Positions 33,701-43,594 of a stretch of 64,000 nucleotides of DNA are shown piece after piece (the stretch's first letter is position 1; each line of letters opens with the position of its first letter). This stretch comes from Symsagittifera roscoffensis (lineage: Eukaryota > Xenacoelomorpha > Acoela > Convolutidae), in assembly GCF_963678635.1 (NCBI RefSeq), contig NC_087066.1:42785369-42849368 (forward strand), written 5' to 3'. Under the pieces are notes generated by a model, which did no database searches, was not told where the DNA came from, and saw only the letters and a list, made by a program, of their open reading frames with translations. A program made the translations under genes and the position numbers.

Positions 33701-36700
33701 TCTGCAAGAGGAAATAGCTATCAAGAAAATATACATTGTAATACAACGTGGCTTTTCAAAAGCGTCTTTGCTGGCATATAATTCTTTTTTTTGTCAATGT
33801 GCACACGCAATTTCCTTTAAATTCAGATTAAATCGCTCTGCGTAAAAATTACTGTCATGGTTGTTTTTAGTTTGGTAAATGCGTAGCTTAAATCTATTAT
33901 GGCAAATACGTATCAAATTTTGATGCTCGATTTAAATGTTATGACTTGCCAAATTTCAACTCAGTGAAAATGCATATACTTGCTTTGTTTTGCATATCGT
34001 TGCATATAAATGAAATCAGGCGAGGGCGAATTTAGTGCCCCAATCTATTTTAGATCCATTTTCGACCAACCGACCCTTAAAATTATCTAGAGGTGTCTTC
34101 GGCGCCAATATGAACTAATTTTGAAGTGGAGCGTGCTAGCTTTGAACTAATCAAAACTTTCCAAAAAGTGCTCAAAAAGCGGCGCAGAAATAGTTCGAAA
34201 TTTTTTTTGTGAGTTTTCCACCCAGACGTTAGAAAAAATCCTAGATCCGCTCCTGCCTGAGCTTAGGTCTTGTAGCTAAATTGATATTAATTGTTCCGTT
34301 TCTCCAAGGGAAAGTTTCAGGCTTTATCGAAATTGGGGCAATTTTTGTGAGTGTTTTTGAGTGGTAACTGTTTAGGTCCAAAAGTGCAGAATAAGTGCAA
34401 CAGTGGGGAACTACTGGCGCCCATCGCTACTCTTCTGGACCGGATCCCTCAGGAGTTTGAGTCACAGAAGCAGGTTGTACCACATTGACTTCACTTTTTT
34501 TTGCATTTTCAGGTGATCTCTTTTTTATAACAGATTCGACATTTCAAAATATGTACGTGTTATAACTATTTACACTTGCGAAGCCTAAGTCGCAAATATT
34601 GTTGCGGCAACTTTATGGTGCGGCACCCCAAAAATGGTCGCGCACCTTTACAGCTTTTTGTAATTTGAATAGTAATAAGTTAACACAGTTGTTGCATTTT
34701 TAATTCATCAAATGAACCGAAAAAAGTGATTTGTTTCAGACAACAACAATAATGAAAACTCGATTTCAGAAATTTTCTTACTCAATATATCTCGCTATTG
34801 TTTGAAATGCATAATTTATACATAATATAGTTTTCTGCTTTGCGATTTGTAACATGCAAAGTTAATGTGGATGCCTTCAGTTTGTTATATTCCAAAATAT
34901 TACATGCAAAATTGAGTCTATTTGTATTTGGTGCCACTTTCGCCGAATGGCATTGGCAAGTTATTAGCATATGTAGCTGCTTCATTTGTGACTAGTGTTT
35001 TTCGGTTAGTAAGCTTGCGTGGCTGAGCGAATAGTGCGTGAGGCTCAAAATCTTTTGATTGCAGAAGGTCGCAGATTTGAATCCTCGTAGCCGAGTTTTT
35101 GCTAATTCAAGGCTTATTTCTACTTTTTTGGCCGTGTTCTCGCAAGTGTTTGTGAAGCGCAGCTTCGCCTCTGTGTTAAAAAATGTTTTAAAAAATAAGT
35201 GTATTAACAATCTTTTGAAAAATAACTATGTTGTTTCATTTATGACATCTAATGATCGTCTGGTCTTTTTTATGGACAAAAGAAAGACAAATATCGTCCA
35301 ATGAAAGTGGTTACATTTAAATCGTTTGATGACAACTTGTTACTCAAACTTTCGTCTGGAAAAGCAATGTGTGATAAGTTTTGATGAGCTGTATCTGATC
35401 CGTTATCATCGGGGACTTTGTTTTGTCAGGTTTACAAGGCGTTCCAGCAGTTCTGGTTCTTCGTTTCTCGGCTGCAGCTGGACGACGAGAGCAAGTCAGC
35501 AAATGTTTCGCCGAAGTGGTTCGAGGCCATCACTCGTATCGCGAGGAAGGCGCCTCTGCTGGTGTCGAGCGAAGAGTCACAGAATTTGAAGCAAATAGTT
35601 GATGTCGACTTCAAATTTATGGATGTAAGTTACAGCTATTTATTCGAGCAAGCATGATGAAACTTGTCTTCTCAGTTACGGGCGCGGTGGTGAAATGGCT
35701 GAAACGATCCGTGCTTGTTGCCGAGGGTGAGGCAACATTACCCTTCCCAGAATAATAGCCAAACTGGTCCTTTTCTTCGTTATGCTGGTCCTTTTCTTCG
35801 TTGACAAACCGTCAGAAATGTAGATGGTTTCATTGAATGTCCGTCTAGAAATATCATAGGATGTGTGTGGATATCAATGTGTGCATAGGAAAGAGAAAAT
35901 TGCCCATAATTAATAGTTGCCCATAATTTCATAAATCCGAGCAAAACGTTTACATTATCTCGACTCTTTTTGATGTTACTTTTAAGAATTTTAGAATATC
36001 ACGTTGAATTTTTTCCCTGCGAAATGTCATGACAATCTTTTATTTTATTAATGTGGGTTCTTTCACCATAAAAATGTAATAAAAAAGACTGGATAAAGTT
36101 TGGATTTATGTCGCCGACCCTAGAACCGATGTTTTAGGACTACTCGGCGAATGAAATGCAAACTTTGAAGACACAATTAATCAGTCGCACTAAAGCGAAG
36201 GAAGAGTTCTACCATTCGATCTTGAAAATCGAAACTTCATCTCAAATAAACTTTGCTATTGCTGCCATCACTTTAGAGAGTCTACGGCACAAACATGCTT
36301 CGATTCCCTCATTCAGAGTGATTTTCCAATACTTTGAGGAACTGCAACTGATGAAAGAGGGAAAGATCAATAATATGTGGACTGTCACGAAAGGAATCTG
36401 TGACTACGTTTTCACTATATACCTGGATACTATGCGCTGTCAATCTAGAAACATGGCTCACGAAAACTTGCTAAAAGAGCATTCCCAGTACCTGTTGATC
36501 AAGTTCAACGATCCTGCTCATGCGATTCGAAAGCAAGCCGATCACTACTTAAGCCAGCTGCTGACAGAGTTTCCGAATATTCTGTGGAATTATAACTTCA
36601 TTAAAACGTCCCTAGATATTCTGGAACTGCAGAGCATGCACATACAGCAGAGGCAGGAGGGAATAGCGCTAAAAACTCCAGTTTCAGAGACGGGCCTGGA

Positions 36701-39700
36701 ACTTGTTCACACGAGGACGACCGAGGAACGACAAGCGACCTTGAATGACTTCACCGAGCGCACGAGGAGTTTCATTCTGGCAGCTGTTCAAAGCGCGGGA
36801 AACACTACCAAGTCGCACCTAATGCATTACATTGATACAAAAGACGAGCAAATTTGTTCAACTTCATCTCATCCTGGCTGGGGTTTGGCCATGGACTTCT
36901 TAGTGAATAATCCTCAGAATGACTTCTCTTTTGGTAATACACAGGAACAGGGCAATATTGTGTCTTTTATGACACGCAGAAGCAAGTGTCTTGGTGAAGC
37001 AAGGGGTATGATTTTATCTCTCCGTGAGTTGGGAAAATCTCCGAAAGAGTTGCATCAAAAGTATGCTAGAGAACTGATGTTGAAAGACAATTCAGACGAA
37101 GTGTTCTTGAACGCAGTTTTCAGACTGAGCGCTCTGATTATCATGAGTGAGGAGAATTCGGAAACGAGCTTCATGTTGAAGACAGTTTGCTGTGGTTTCC
37201 TGAATCATTTCACGGAACAGGGAGTGAACAACTCGATAGCTTGCTGGGAGTGGATTCTTTCAGCACGAAACGACCTTACCCTACAGCTGTTTATGTACAT
37301 TTGCGAAGCTTGGCATAGTTCCAAAGATCGAAAACTTGGAATATTTTCTGATGAAAAGGATACCCAAACTTCTTCCATATTTACCCAAGGATCTGAAATG
37401 CCTTCAAATCTGGAGTTCGTCGTTCCACACAATCTTCTGATCCAGTTTATGGAGCAGAAATTTGCTACTTTCAAATTTAGCGATCACGATGTTGTAGACA
37501 TGCTGTATCATTTAGTCGGACAAACTTTACATTGTGACTCGCTGGTTAAAGACCCAAACTTGCGCTTGGATTTCAAACCGATAATGAATCGAAGTTTAGG
37601 CGCGGTTGGCGTTCGATTTAGAATACTACTACTAGCTTTGCATCTACTGCAGTTCAAATTTCCAAAAGAAGACAACGCGGACAAGGAATTGCATTCGCGT
37701 AATGTGTACCAGAAACGGATTCTCAACTGTGCTTTTGAGTATTTCACTCAAAGTGCGTTTCCGCCTGTTCAAAGCCGCGACAATTTGCGAGAAGACATTT
37801 CGGCTTTGATTGACTTTTTCGTTTTGCTGCGCAGCGAACGAATGAGAATCGGGAGACTGCTGGAAATGGATAAAAAGGCGCGAGCGGGGAAGAAAGATGA
37901 ATTGAAATTACTCTCTAGCAAGTTGAATTTATTAAACTTGCTTGTCTGGACCGAGATCGAAAGACTCACGATTTGGTTCAACCCTATAAAATTGCCCTTT
38001 GATGACCCTAAATTCAAACAATGGCCCAAATTGATGACCTTTGTAAGCAGTTCCATGGCGCAGATAAACTCTGATAAGTTTTGGTCCGAGTATACCTTTG
38101 TTGCGTGGTGTATATGTCCTGATTTGGCTGTCCATTTACCCAGTAGGTTCAAATACCACCAGTCGATTATAAGAGAGTTGAAGAAGCTGGTTAGAAATTA
38201 TCCGCAGATGGTGTCTCATATTCCACAAGCGGTGGACTATTTGTGTTGTGATATGGAGGACGCGGATAGTGCGGAGGTGATGCCAGTTCTGACCTGGAAG
38301 TACGGCACTCCTTGTGCTGCTTTGAAGTTGTTGTTCACAACTAGGAGTTCGTACACTGCCCAATATGCTATTAGACTGCTGCAGGTGAGAGGCTTTGTTT
38401 GTAATTCTCAAAAATCTAATTTGCAAAAATGCCAATCACTAGGCTGAACTAGAAACTTATTCGCATTTTATTTGAATTTTTGCATCTTTTGCAATATTAT
38501 CTTCGTAGCATCTCAATTTTTTATCCTTGCGATAAGCAAGGGTATTGCAACGTGGTATTAGAGTTTTTCCCGTAAACAACTTTGTTCACAAGATCTCTGA
38601 TGTTTCATCTTGCTTCATAGCAAATTTAAAATCAATCAACCACACAGCGCATCTGGGGGCTGAGATTACGCGCCTATTTGAGACAACAAAGGCTTCTGGT
38701 TTGATTCCGGTAGGGGCCTGTTTTTTTTTCAAACGAGTTTCTTTTTTTTTTACTATCGTCCGTCTGTTTGTTTTTGTCAGCATAGATTCCATAGCACGGA
38801 CTCTTTTTTTAAAGTTCAGCTTTTTTCGAATTTCCTGAATGCCATTTCTAAAGCCCAATTGGTGGAGCTAATTGAGTTACAAGATTTTTGCGGAATTTGA
38901 AAAATTTGTGATCTTTTTTTTTGCTCCGTTCTTCAATGTGCACTGAATTATTACGTCTGCGATGATTGTGCTCGCGATTAGCAAGAGTTATCAATTCAGA
39001 ATATAGAGCTGTTCTTTTTTTAGACAACTTGTCCAACAAAGTCACTGAATCATTTTCTCAAATCTGCATTTTCGTCAATCAACCGAGATATTTTGCGCAC
39101 GTTCTAATCAATATTTGTTTTTAATGTTGGTTCTAATGTTCTCAAGTCCTGTTCGGTCTAATTTCGTTTTTTTTCTCATTTTTTTTGTTGACTCGGCCTA
39201 AAAGTTTTTTCGTTTTATACTTAATATTCCTAGTGGCATGGTATTGTATCATTGGATGAGCGAAACAAGTTTCCTTTGCCTGTGAGTCTTTTGAGGGGGT
39301 AGTTAATTATTTTTAAGGTTTTAATTTAGTTTTTTTTTATGAAATTTTTTTTGGGCTCATTTTTTGGTTTTAATACAGCTTTGTTTCTATGCAAATGTAC
39401 TTTTAAACTTTCTTTTTCGTAATTTTTTTCTTCAAAAAAGTGACTTTCGTTTAAGACGAAAATTTTGGTAGATCTAGCGTTTCTGGTCATTTCATAACAT
39501 TTTTTCCACTTGGCGGCTTTCGTCTCAATTTCGGTCTGCAAGTTTGTCATGCTATGTTTGTATTGTATCGCAAGTGGCGCGAAGCTCTGCTTCGCCCCTG
39601 TCTTAAATATTTCACACGCCGATCTTTTTTGTGCTTTGAGATTTTGCAAAATGACATTTTTTGGTAAAGGATTTTGATATTATAATACATGAAAATAACT

Positions 39701-42700
39701 CAGCACACTTCTGCCAGCTGTTTCCGACTTCTAAAATATCCTTAAAGAAATTAAAAGGTCCAATGAGCTCGAATCTTGTATGTTTTAGTCATATCCGGAA
39801 GATGTGTTAATCTTCTTCGTGCCACAGATAGTTCAGAGTTTGCGATACGATGATGTACTGGGCTACGTCAAAGAGTTCATTCTATGGGCTGCCAAAAAGT
39901 ACGAAATACTGGCACATCAGTTGATTTGGAACATGGAAACGAACGCCTATCGCGACGAAGACAAGAACCTAAAAGATGAGAAAATTGGCGACTTATGCCT
40001 ACATTTGGTAGAACAGATCAAAAAAAATTTCACGCCTGAGCAGGAACAAATGTACAGAAAGGAGTTTGCATTTTTCCATGAGGTGACCTCGATTAGTGGG
40101 AAGATAAGACCGTTTGAGAAGGGACCGAAGAGAAAGGCGGAGTGTCAGAGACTGTTGAAGAATATTGAAGTGGGAGGGGAGAGGAAAGGATGTTATCTTC
40201 CTACGGGTATGTACTTGTTGGACTATTAATTGACATCGTGAGTTGTTAATTAGTTTTCGGATGGACTAATTGTTCGTTGCGTTTTCAAAGTATATTTGAC
40301 CTGCGAGCATCATCAAGACAACGACAAAGGATTGTTTTTGATTGTCGATGAACTTGAGCTCCGACCCCCGCTCTCATAAAGGCTGGGAAGGAACTATGGC
40401 GTAAGGTGCATTTTTCTCGATTTTGACTACACCCACGAAAATTTGCACGGGGTCAAATATAGTATCATGTTAAAGCCCTATTGATCGTGATTGGGATTCC
40501 AAAAAAGATGTCTCTGTGTCAACATTTTGGACTCAAATTGCAAACCAGTATTCCAAAAGATGGGAAAAAATAAATTATTTAATTTGCGGAGTCTTTGTAC
40601 TTTTCCGCCCAAATTTTTTTGAAGCGCTACCTTGCAATATTTGTGGCTTCAATCGAACTATATATAACGGACGTGTTTAATTTCAGCCAGATTGGGGCCT
40701 TTTTTGTATTTAAGATTTTGAGATTTGCGAACTTGGAAGGAATACGTAAAAAGACCCGAGTTCCGTAAATCGAGTTCAGAAAAAAAAGGACTAGAAAAGA
40801 GCCCTGATCTTGTGACTATTTTGGCTACAGTTTTCTGTTTTTAGATCCAAATGCGGAGGTGGTTGGTATCGACTACTCTTCTGGTATTCCGATGCAGAGT
40901 GCGGCCAAGGCACCGTTCTTAGCCAAGTTCTTCGTCCAGAAGAAGAACAAGAAGCGCAAAGGATCTGATAAAGATAAAGGAGATGCTAAATCTGTGTCGG
41001 TCACGACCACTGCAACTAGCCAGGTGAATAAAAAGTGGAATATTCTGGAGTCTAAACAGAATTAGGGTACTTTTGCTACTTATCAATTTGAACAATTGAA
41101 CGGGTTAGATTTCATGAAAGTATAATAGAATCATAATTCAATTTATTTTGATAAAATTTTGAGTCCGCCCCGTTATCGACTGAATGAGTTAACCTGTGTT
41201 GCATTTGTTTGTCAGACTGATCATAAGAAAGAGGCGAAGACTTACGTGCAAGGCTGCATCTTCAAAGTGGGCGATGACTGTCGTCAAGACATGCTGTGTC
41301 TGCAACTGATCCAGTTGTTCCAGAACATATTCCAGTCTATTGGTCTGGACCTCTACCTCTTCCCTTATAAGGTGGTGGCCACTGCTCCTGGCTGTGGTGT
41401 TATCGAGTGTGTTCCGGATAGCAGGACGAGAGATGAGTTGGGAAAGACGGCGGAACAGTCTCTGAATCTCTACTTCATTAACATGTTTGGGGAACAATCC
41501 AGTCGAGAGTACCAAGTGAGTTTGCATTAAATCAAAATTTGGAAGAATTTCATAAACATTAAAACAACTGGAAATATCTAATAGAATTTTTGGAGCAACA
41601 ATTTGCAACTGGCTTTTTCAGAGGCCTTCCATGATGCGATTCTTTATTGTATTAGTTTTGGAAATTATTAGCAAATATTTTTTTTGAAAACAAATTTAAT
41701 TAATTAATAGATTAATTTAAAGTAATAAGTTCACTCTCGCGTGTTTTTTATATAAGCATTATTTTATACACAAGCAAAGCCGTGTGATAGAATGAATTCT
41801 TTGTTTTTTTTTCAACCTAAGTCGCAAATAATTGTATTCATTTTGAAAGTGTTCTTCAATTGCAGTATGTGCATAAGATCAAAAACCAGCAATTACCTAC
41901 AGCCAATGCCAAGGATATTAACACAGACTATTATATTACAAATAGTACTTTAACTTCAAGTTATCATGGATCTGTAGCGTAGAGGTAGCAAAGGAGACCC
42001 GCAACAAAATAAGAGGGTTTGAACCTGGGCAGGGTTGGATGCTTTTAATGAACTTTTTCGTATATTAGCTAAAATGCGTCCGCTCTATAAATTGAGGCAT
42101 GTTAAATGGTAAATTTCTTTTTTTTTCTTCAAATTGACTGTTTTTCTGAAGTTCATTTTAGGAATGTCTATTTAAAATTAGTTTTCATGTTAAAAACTGC
42201 ATTTTTTTTATTAGCCCCCGGCCTCCTTAAAAACTGCATTATAACGTGTCAGCGTGAACAGGTGAACAAATTTTCACATAATTTATAACATGCAAAATGC
42301 GGTGTGAACAATTTTTGAACAGCTTTGTTTTGTTATTTTACAAGGGGGGGTGGGAAAGTGGACTCAAATTTTTACTCATTCAGTTTTTCCCAGTAGCATT
42401 ATCGATCATATTTTTGCTTGTGTATGCGAAGTCATATTTTTGCTTGTGGTTTCAGGAAGCGAGACGTAATTTTGTGATCAGCATGGCTGCCTATAGTGTA
42501 GTGGGATACATCATGCAAATCAAGGACAGACACAACGGAAATATCATGATTGACAAGTTCGGTCACGTGATTCACATCGATTTCGGGTTTCTGTTCGAGT
42601 CCTCACCAGGAAACAACCTCAATTGGGAACCCGACTTCAAACTCACTGCCGAATTCGTGGACTTAATGTGTGCGGGATACACTCCGAAAACAGTGATCAC

Positions 42701-42989
42701 TGAACCACCATTTTACAGATTGTTCCGAGAACTAACAGTAAAGGGTTTCCTCGCTCTCAGACCCTACCACGAGGAGATTATTACCATTGTCACTTTGATG
42801 CTGGAAACAGGACTGCCTTGCTTTAGAGGTCAAACTATTCCAAAATTAAAAGACCGTCTCAAGCTTAATTTGTCGGAGAGAGAGGCAAGAGATCACATGT
42901 TGAAGGTTATTAATGAAAACAGCAAAAACTTTTGGGGTAAAACATATGACATGATTCAAGCGCTGCAAAATGATATAGCATATTTTTAG
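25931..42989 (+). CDS. PI4KA: phosphatidylinositol 4-kinase alpha, complete in 11 coding exons
   Basis: Makes PI4P at the plasma membrane from phosphatidylinositol and ATP; in animals it works with TTC7 and EFR3. Coding exons: 25931-27766, 28200-28332, 30729-30975, 31676-31944, 34376-34473, 35430-35624, 36138-38384, 39789-40206, 40845-41023, 41216-41515 and 42456-42989. All junctions are GT-AG with matching phases. The total is 6,456 nt and 2,151 residues, close to the usual length of about 2,100. The first exons encode the helical solenoid. From about residue 1676 ([20 protein letters not shown]) come the lipid kinase unique and catalytic domains. Key sites are the ATP-binding Lys in FKVGDD (about 1891), catalytic loop KDRHNGN (about 1995-2001), DFG (about 2016) and [13 protein letters not shown]. 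An in-frame TAA at 25916 lies upstream of the chosen ATG. No break is visible; the gene should be active. Confidence 0.96.
27767..28199 (+). other. PI4KA intron 1
   Basis: 433 nt, GTATGT to CAATTTCAG, phase 0. AT-rich; nothing further is seen. Confidence 0.85.
28200..28332 (+). CDS. PI4KA: PI4KA coding exon 2
   Basis: 133-nt exon encoding [20 protein letters not shown] and [14 protein letters not shown]. The DQ-G--V pattern matches the family. Acceptor CAATTTCAG, donor GTCAGT, ends in phase 1. Confidence 0.88.
29154..29680 (+). mobile_element. hairpin-ended element, ACACAAGC subfamily, nested in the hAT element
   Basis: The 5' end is a perfect stem-loop ACACAAGC-AAA-GCTTGTGT (29154-29172). 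The 3' end has GCTTGTGT at 29643-29650, the exact complement of the 5' arm, then the stem-loop CGAAGT-GCA-ACTTCG (29654-29668), then CCTCTGTGTTGG. A tRNA-like head lies at 29334-29402 with box A-like TAGCGTAGAG and box B-like GGTTCGAACCT (29383-29393). A second copy lies at 41768-42430. Both ends differ in sequence from the CTTGCGAT subfamily but keep the same architecture. Confidence 0.7.
29334..29402 (+). repeat. tRNA-like head inside the nested element
   Basis: GGATCTGTAGCGTAGAG..., box B GGTTCGAACCT at 29383-29393. The copy at 41968-42036 reads TAGCGTAGAGGTAG and GGTTTGAACCT (42016-42026). The ends do not pair into an acceptor stem, so a Pol III promoter relic is likelier than a tRNA gene. 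Confidence 0.55.
29970..30380 (+). repeat. SINE-like body, family D
   Basis: Collinear with 32715-33150: TCAGGAAAAGTTTTAAAATT, GCAAACTCTACTATCGAACA, GTGATCGACTTTTAATCTCG, GTGTCAATCATAAATTG, and CTTTCCAACTGTATGTTGG near its end. Confidence 0.6.
30729..30975 (+). CDS. PI4KA: PI4KA coding exon 3
   Basis: Enters in phase 1 and leaves in phase 2. It encodes GGPLWALPP, a Gly/Ser/Ala-rich stretch, then [15 protein letters not shown]. Acceptor GTTTTAG, donor GTGAGT. The low-complexity insert is richer in G and C than its surroundings. Confidence 0.8.
30976..31675 (+). other. PI4KA intron 3
   Basis: 700 nt, phase 2. It contains AGCAGCGGAGCGAAGCGG (31341-31358), a GC-rich island that recalls the family 3' hairpin in shape but not in exact sequence. 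Otherwise nothing is seen. Confidence 0.75.
31676..31944 (+). CDS. PI4KA: PI4KA coding exon 4
   Basis: Enters in phase 2, leaves in phase 1. It encodes [15 protein letters not shown], then [20 protein letters not shown], which corresponds to the helix EHLVDELLMNLLELFVQLG of vertebrate PI4KA. Acceptor GTGAACAG, donor GTAAGT. Confidence 0.85.
32629..33150 (+). mobile_element. tRNA-headed SINE, family D
   Basis: A tRNA-like head with box B-like GGTTCAACTCC at 32678-32688 is followed directly by the family D body (TCAGGAAAAGTCTTAAAATT, GGAAGGCAAACTCCACTATC, TCAATTATAAATTG, TTTTCCAACTGTCTGTTAAC). Head and body are adjacent here, which supports a Pol III-transcribed SINE. Its RT partner is not known. 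Confidence 0.6.
34018..34254. mobile_element. hAT-related remnant
   Basis: The left end CAGGCGAGGGCGAATTTAG and the right end CCTAGATCCGCTCCTG resemble the termini of the element at 29081-29913. Inside, TCTTCGGCGCCAATATGAAC parallels GCTTCGGCGCCACTTTATAC at about 59490. No clear target duplication flanks it. Confidence 0.45.
34376..34473 (+). CDS. PI4KA: PI4KA coding exon 5
   Basis: 98-nt exon encoding [19 protein letters not shown] and a short tail. It is too short to stand out as a reading frame but is placed by phase and by the family helix LGVLIPVIAVLTRRLP. Acceptor CTGTTTAG, donor GTTGTA. Confidence 0.8.
34676..35178 (+). mobile_element. tRNA-headed repeat with hairpin 3' end, copy A
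   Basis: About 500 bp collinear with 51703-52140: TTGCATTTTTAATTCATCAA, ATGAACCGAAAA, TTTCAGAAATTTTCTTACTC, TTGAAATGCATAATTT, ACATGCAAAATTG, TATTAGCATATGTAGCT. A tRNA-like head follows (35014-35085; GCGTGGCTGAGCG, box B-like GATTTGAATCC at 35074-35084). Then come TTTTTGCTAATTC, CTCGCAAGTGTTT, a GAAGC-GCA-GCTTC hairpin (35154-35166) and GCCTCTGTGTTAA. The 3' end ties it to the hairpin-ended family. Confidence 0.65.
35430..35624 (+). CDS. PI4KA: PI4KA coding exon 6
   Basis: Phase 0 at both ends. It encodes [17 protein letters not shown], then [17 protein letters not shown], matching the family stretch LFRDFWLYSVLMGF and the later ATKSPLL. Acceptor TTTGTCAG, donor GTAAGT. Confidence 0.88.
35625..36137 (+). 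other. PI4KA intron 6
   Basis: 513 nt, phase 0. It holds a 21-bp tandem duplication (core CTGGTCCTTTTCTTCGTT) near 35763-35802. The stretch 35678-35750 (GCGCGGTGGTGAAATGGCTG onward) has a weak tRNA-like look that I could not confirm. Confidence 0.7.
36138..38384 (+). CDS. PI4KA: PI4KA coding exon 7
   Basis: A 2,247-nt exon, residues 927-1675, the middle and C-terminal part of the solenoid. Family landmarks include [63 protein letters not shown] and [13 protein letters not shown]. Ends AIRLLQ before donor GTGAGA. Phase 0 at both ends. Confidence 0.93.
38385..39788 (+). other. PI4KA intron 7
   Basis: 1.4-kb intron, phase 0, mostly made of the hairpin-ended element at 38525-39605. Confidence 0.75.
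38525..39605 (+). mobile_element. hairpin-ended non-autonomous element, copy 6
   Basis: The 5' stem-loop CCTTGC-GATAA-GCAAGG (38525-38541) is followed by GTATTGCAACGTGG and TTTTTCCCGTAAACAACTTT. A tRNA-like head with box B-like GGTTTGATTCC lies at 38698-38708. The 3' end has GTATCGCAAGTGGC, then the perfect stem-loop GCGAAGC-TCT-GCTTCGC (39579-39595), then CCCTGTCTTA. A second 5'-like start (CTCGC-GATTA-GCAAGAG) at about 38970-38987 suggests two nested copies sharing one 3' end. Confidence 0.68.
39789..40206 (+). CDS. PI4KA: PI4KA coding exon 8
   Basis: Encodes [40 protein letters not shown] and KGCYLPT, the PIK/unique region just before the kinase core. Acceptor GTTTTAG, donor GTATGT, phase 1. 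Confidence 0.95.
40207..40844 (+). other. PI4KA intron 8
   Basis: 638 nt, phase 1. No repeat or gene is recognised. Confidence 0.8.
40845..41023 (+). CDS. PI4KA: PI4KA coding exon 9
   Basis: Encodes [20 protein letters not shown], the start of the kinase N-lobe, then a lysine-rich and Ser/Thr-rich loop ending in SQ. Acceptor GTTTTTAG, donor GTGAAT, phase 0. Confidence 0.93.
41216..41515 (+). CDS. PI4KA: PI4KA coding exon 10
   Basis: Encodes [20 protein letters not shown] with the ATP-binding lysine, then [17 protein letters not shown]. Acceptor TTTGTCAG, donor GTGAGT, phase 0 at both ends. Confidence 0.96.
41768..42430 (+). mobile_element. hairpin-ended element, ACACAAGC subfamily, second copy
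   Basis: The 5' end ACACAAGC-AAA-GCCGTGT (41768-41785) and the body (CCTAAGTCGCAAATAATTG, CAGACTATTATATTACAAAT, tRNA-like head 41968-42036, GCGTCCGCTCTATAAATTGA) are collinear with 29154-29500. It contains an inserted block (42225-42360) that recurs at 61430-61560. The 3' end keeps TTTTTGCTTGTGTATGCGAAG but the terminal hairpin is missing. It is replaced by a second copy of CATATTTTTGCTTGTG and then the splice acceptor. Confidence 0.65.
42225..42360. repeat. repeat shared with 61430-61560
   Basis: Both copies read AAACTGCATTAT, ACGTGTCAGC-TGAACAG, TGAACAAATTT, then GTGAACAATTT, GAACAGCTTT, TTTTGTT and a G tract of eight to ten. The copy here starts after a C-rich CCCCCGGCC, and the other follows CCCCCACC, so complementary C and G tracts frame the unit. 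Confidence 0.55.
42456..42989 (+). CDS. PI4KA: PI4KA coding exon 11 (terminal)
   Basis: Encodes the C-lobe: [43 protein letters not shown] and the C-terminal [15 protein letters not shown] before TAG at 42987-42989. Its acceptor (GTGGTTTCAG) lies within about 10 bp of the end of a repeat-derived sequence. Confidence 0.96.
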   Translation, partial: EARRNFVISMAAYSVVGYIMQIKDRHNGNIMIDKFGHVIHIDFGFLFESSPGNNLNWEPDFKLTAEFVDLMCAGYTPKTVITEPPFYRLFRELTVKGFLALRPYHEEIITIVTLMLETGLPCFRGQTIPKLKDRLKLNLSEREARDHMLKVINENSKNFWGKTYDMIQALQNDIAYF

Positions 42990-43594
42990 CTGTGTTGCGT
43001 TGTCAACGGTTGTGCATATATATATTGCATATAAATATATAAAAATTAACAATCAGTCAACTGAAATTATTTGACCTCCTTTATCCATGGGTTGATTTGT
43101 GGGTTAAAAAGTTATTGAGCATTTTACTCATTTTGCTATATGTTTAAAACAAGAGGAAAAATTGAAAAATAAATATTGCTGTTTCTAAAATATAAACAAT
43201 CACTGGATATCAGAGGTTTTTTTAGTTGATGAATTGAAATTGAAAATGAAAAATTTGGCGAGACTTTAAATATCTAATTGTAAAGTTTTGTATATGAGGT
43301 TAGAAAATTAAATTTTCTCAATTAAACTTCATTTTTATGTTTGAGCTGATTTTTTTTGCAGTTTTGGGTTCAAATTGAATAAAGATGCTTTAAAGCACCG
43401 TTTATGACCAGTAAATTGTTGACCATTTATTAATGGTTGTGACCATTGATATTTTTAGTCAACCAGTCCGTCCGGAGGACTAACCCCCAGGATAATTATT
43501 TAAGTTGACAAGAGCGCATATAACCAGCCTCCATTTGACCTCCTTCCGAGAGACTCACTTCTAAAAGCTCACTCACTTCCAAGGGCTCACCTTG

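Larger units (their letters stand above)
31945..34375 (+). other. PI4KA intron 4 with SINE-like repeats
   Basis: 2.4-kb intron, phase 1. It holds two family D bodies (about 32250-32570 and 32715-33150), a tRNA-like head (32629-32700) and a hAT-related remnant (34018-34254). Confidence 0.65.
41516..42455 (+). other. PI4KA intron 10, formed largely by repeats
   Basis: 940 nt, phase 0. The hairpin-ended element of the ACACAAGC subfamily fills its 3' half and reaches to within about 10 bp of the acceptor. Confidence 0.75.

Noticed and set aside
26174-38435. Antisense frames of 60-130 codons across PI4KA
   Set aside because: They lie opposite well-conserved PI4KA exons and have no recognisable domains.
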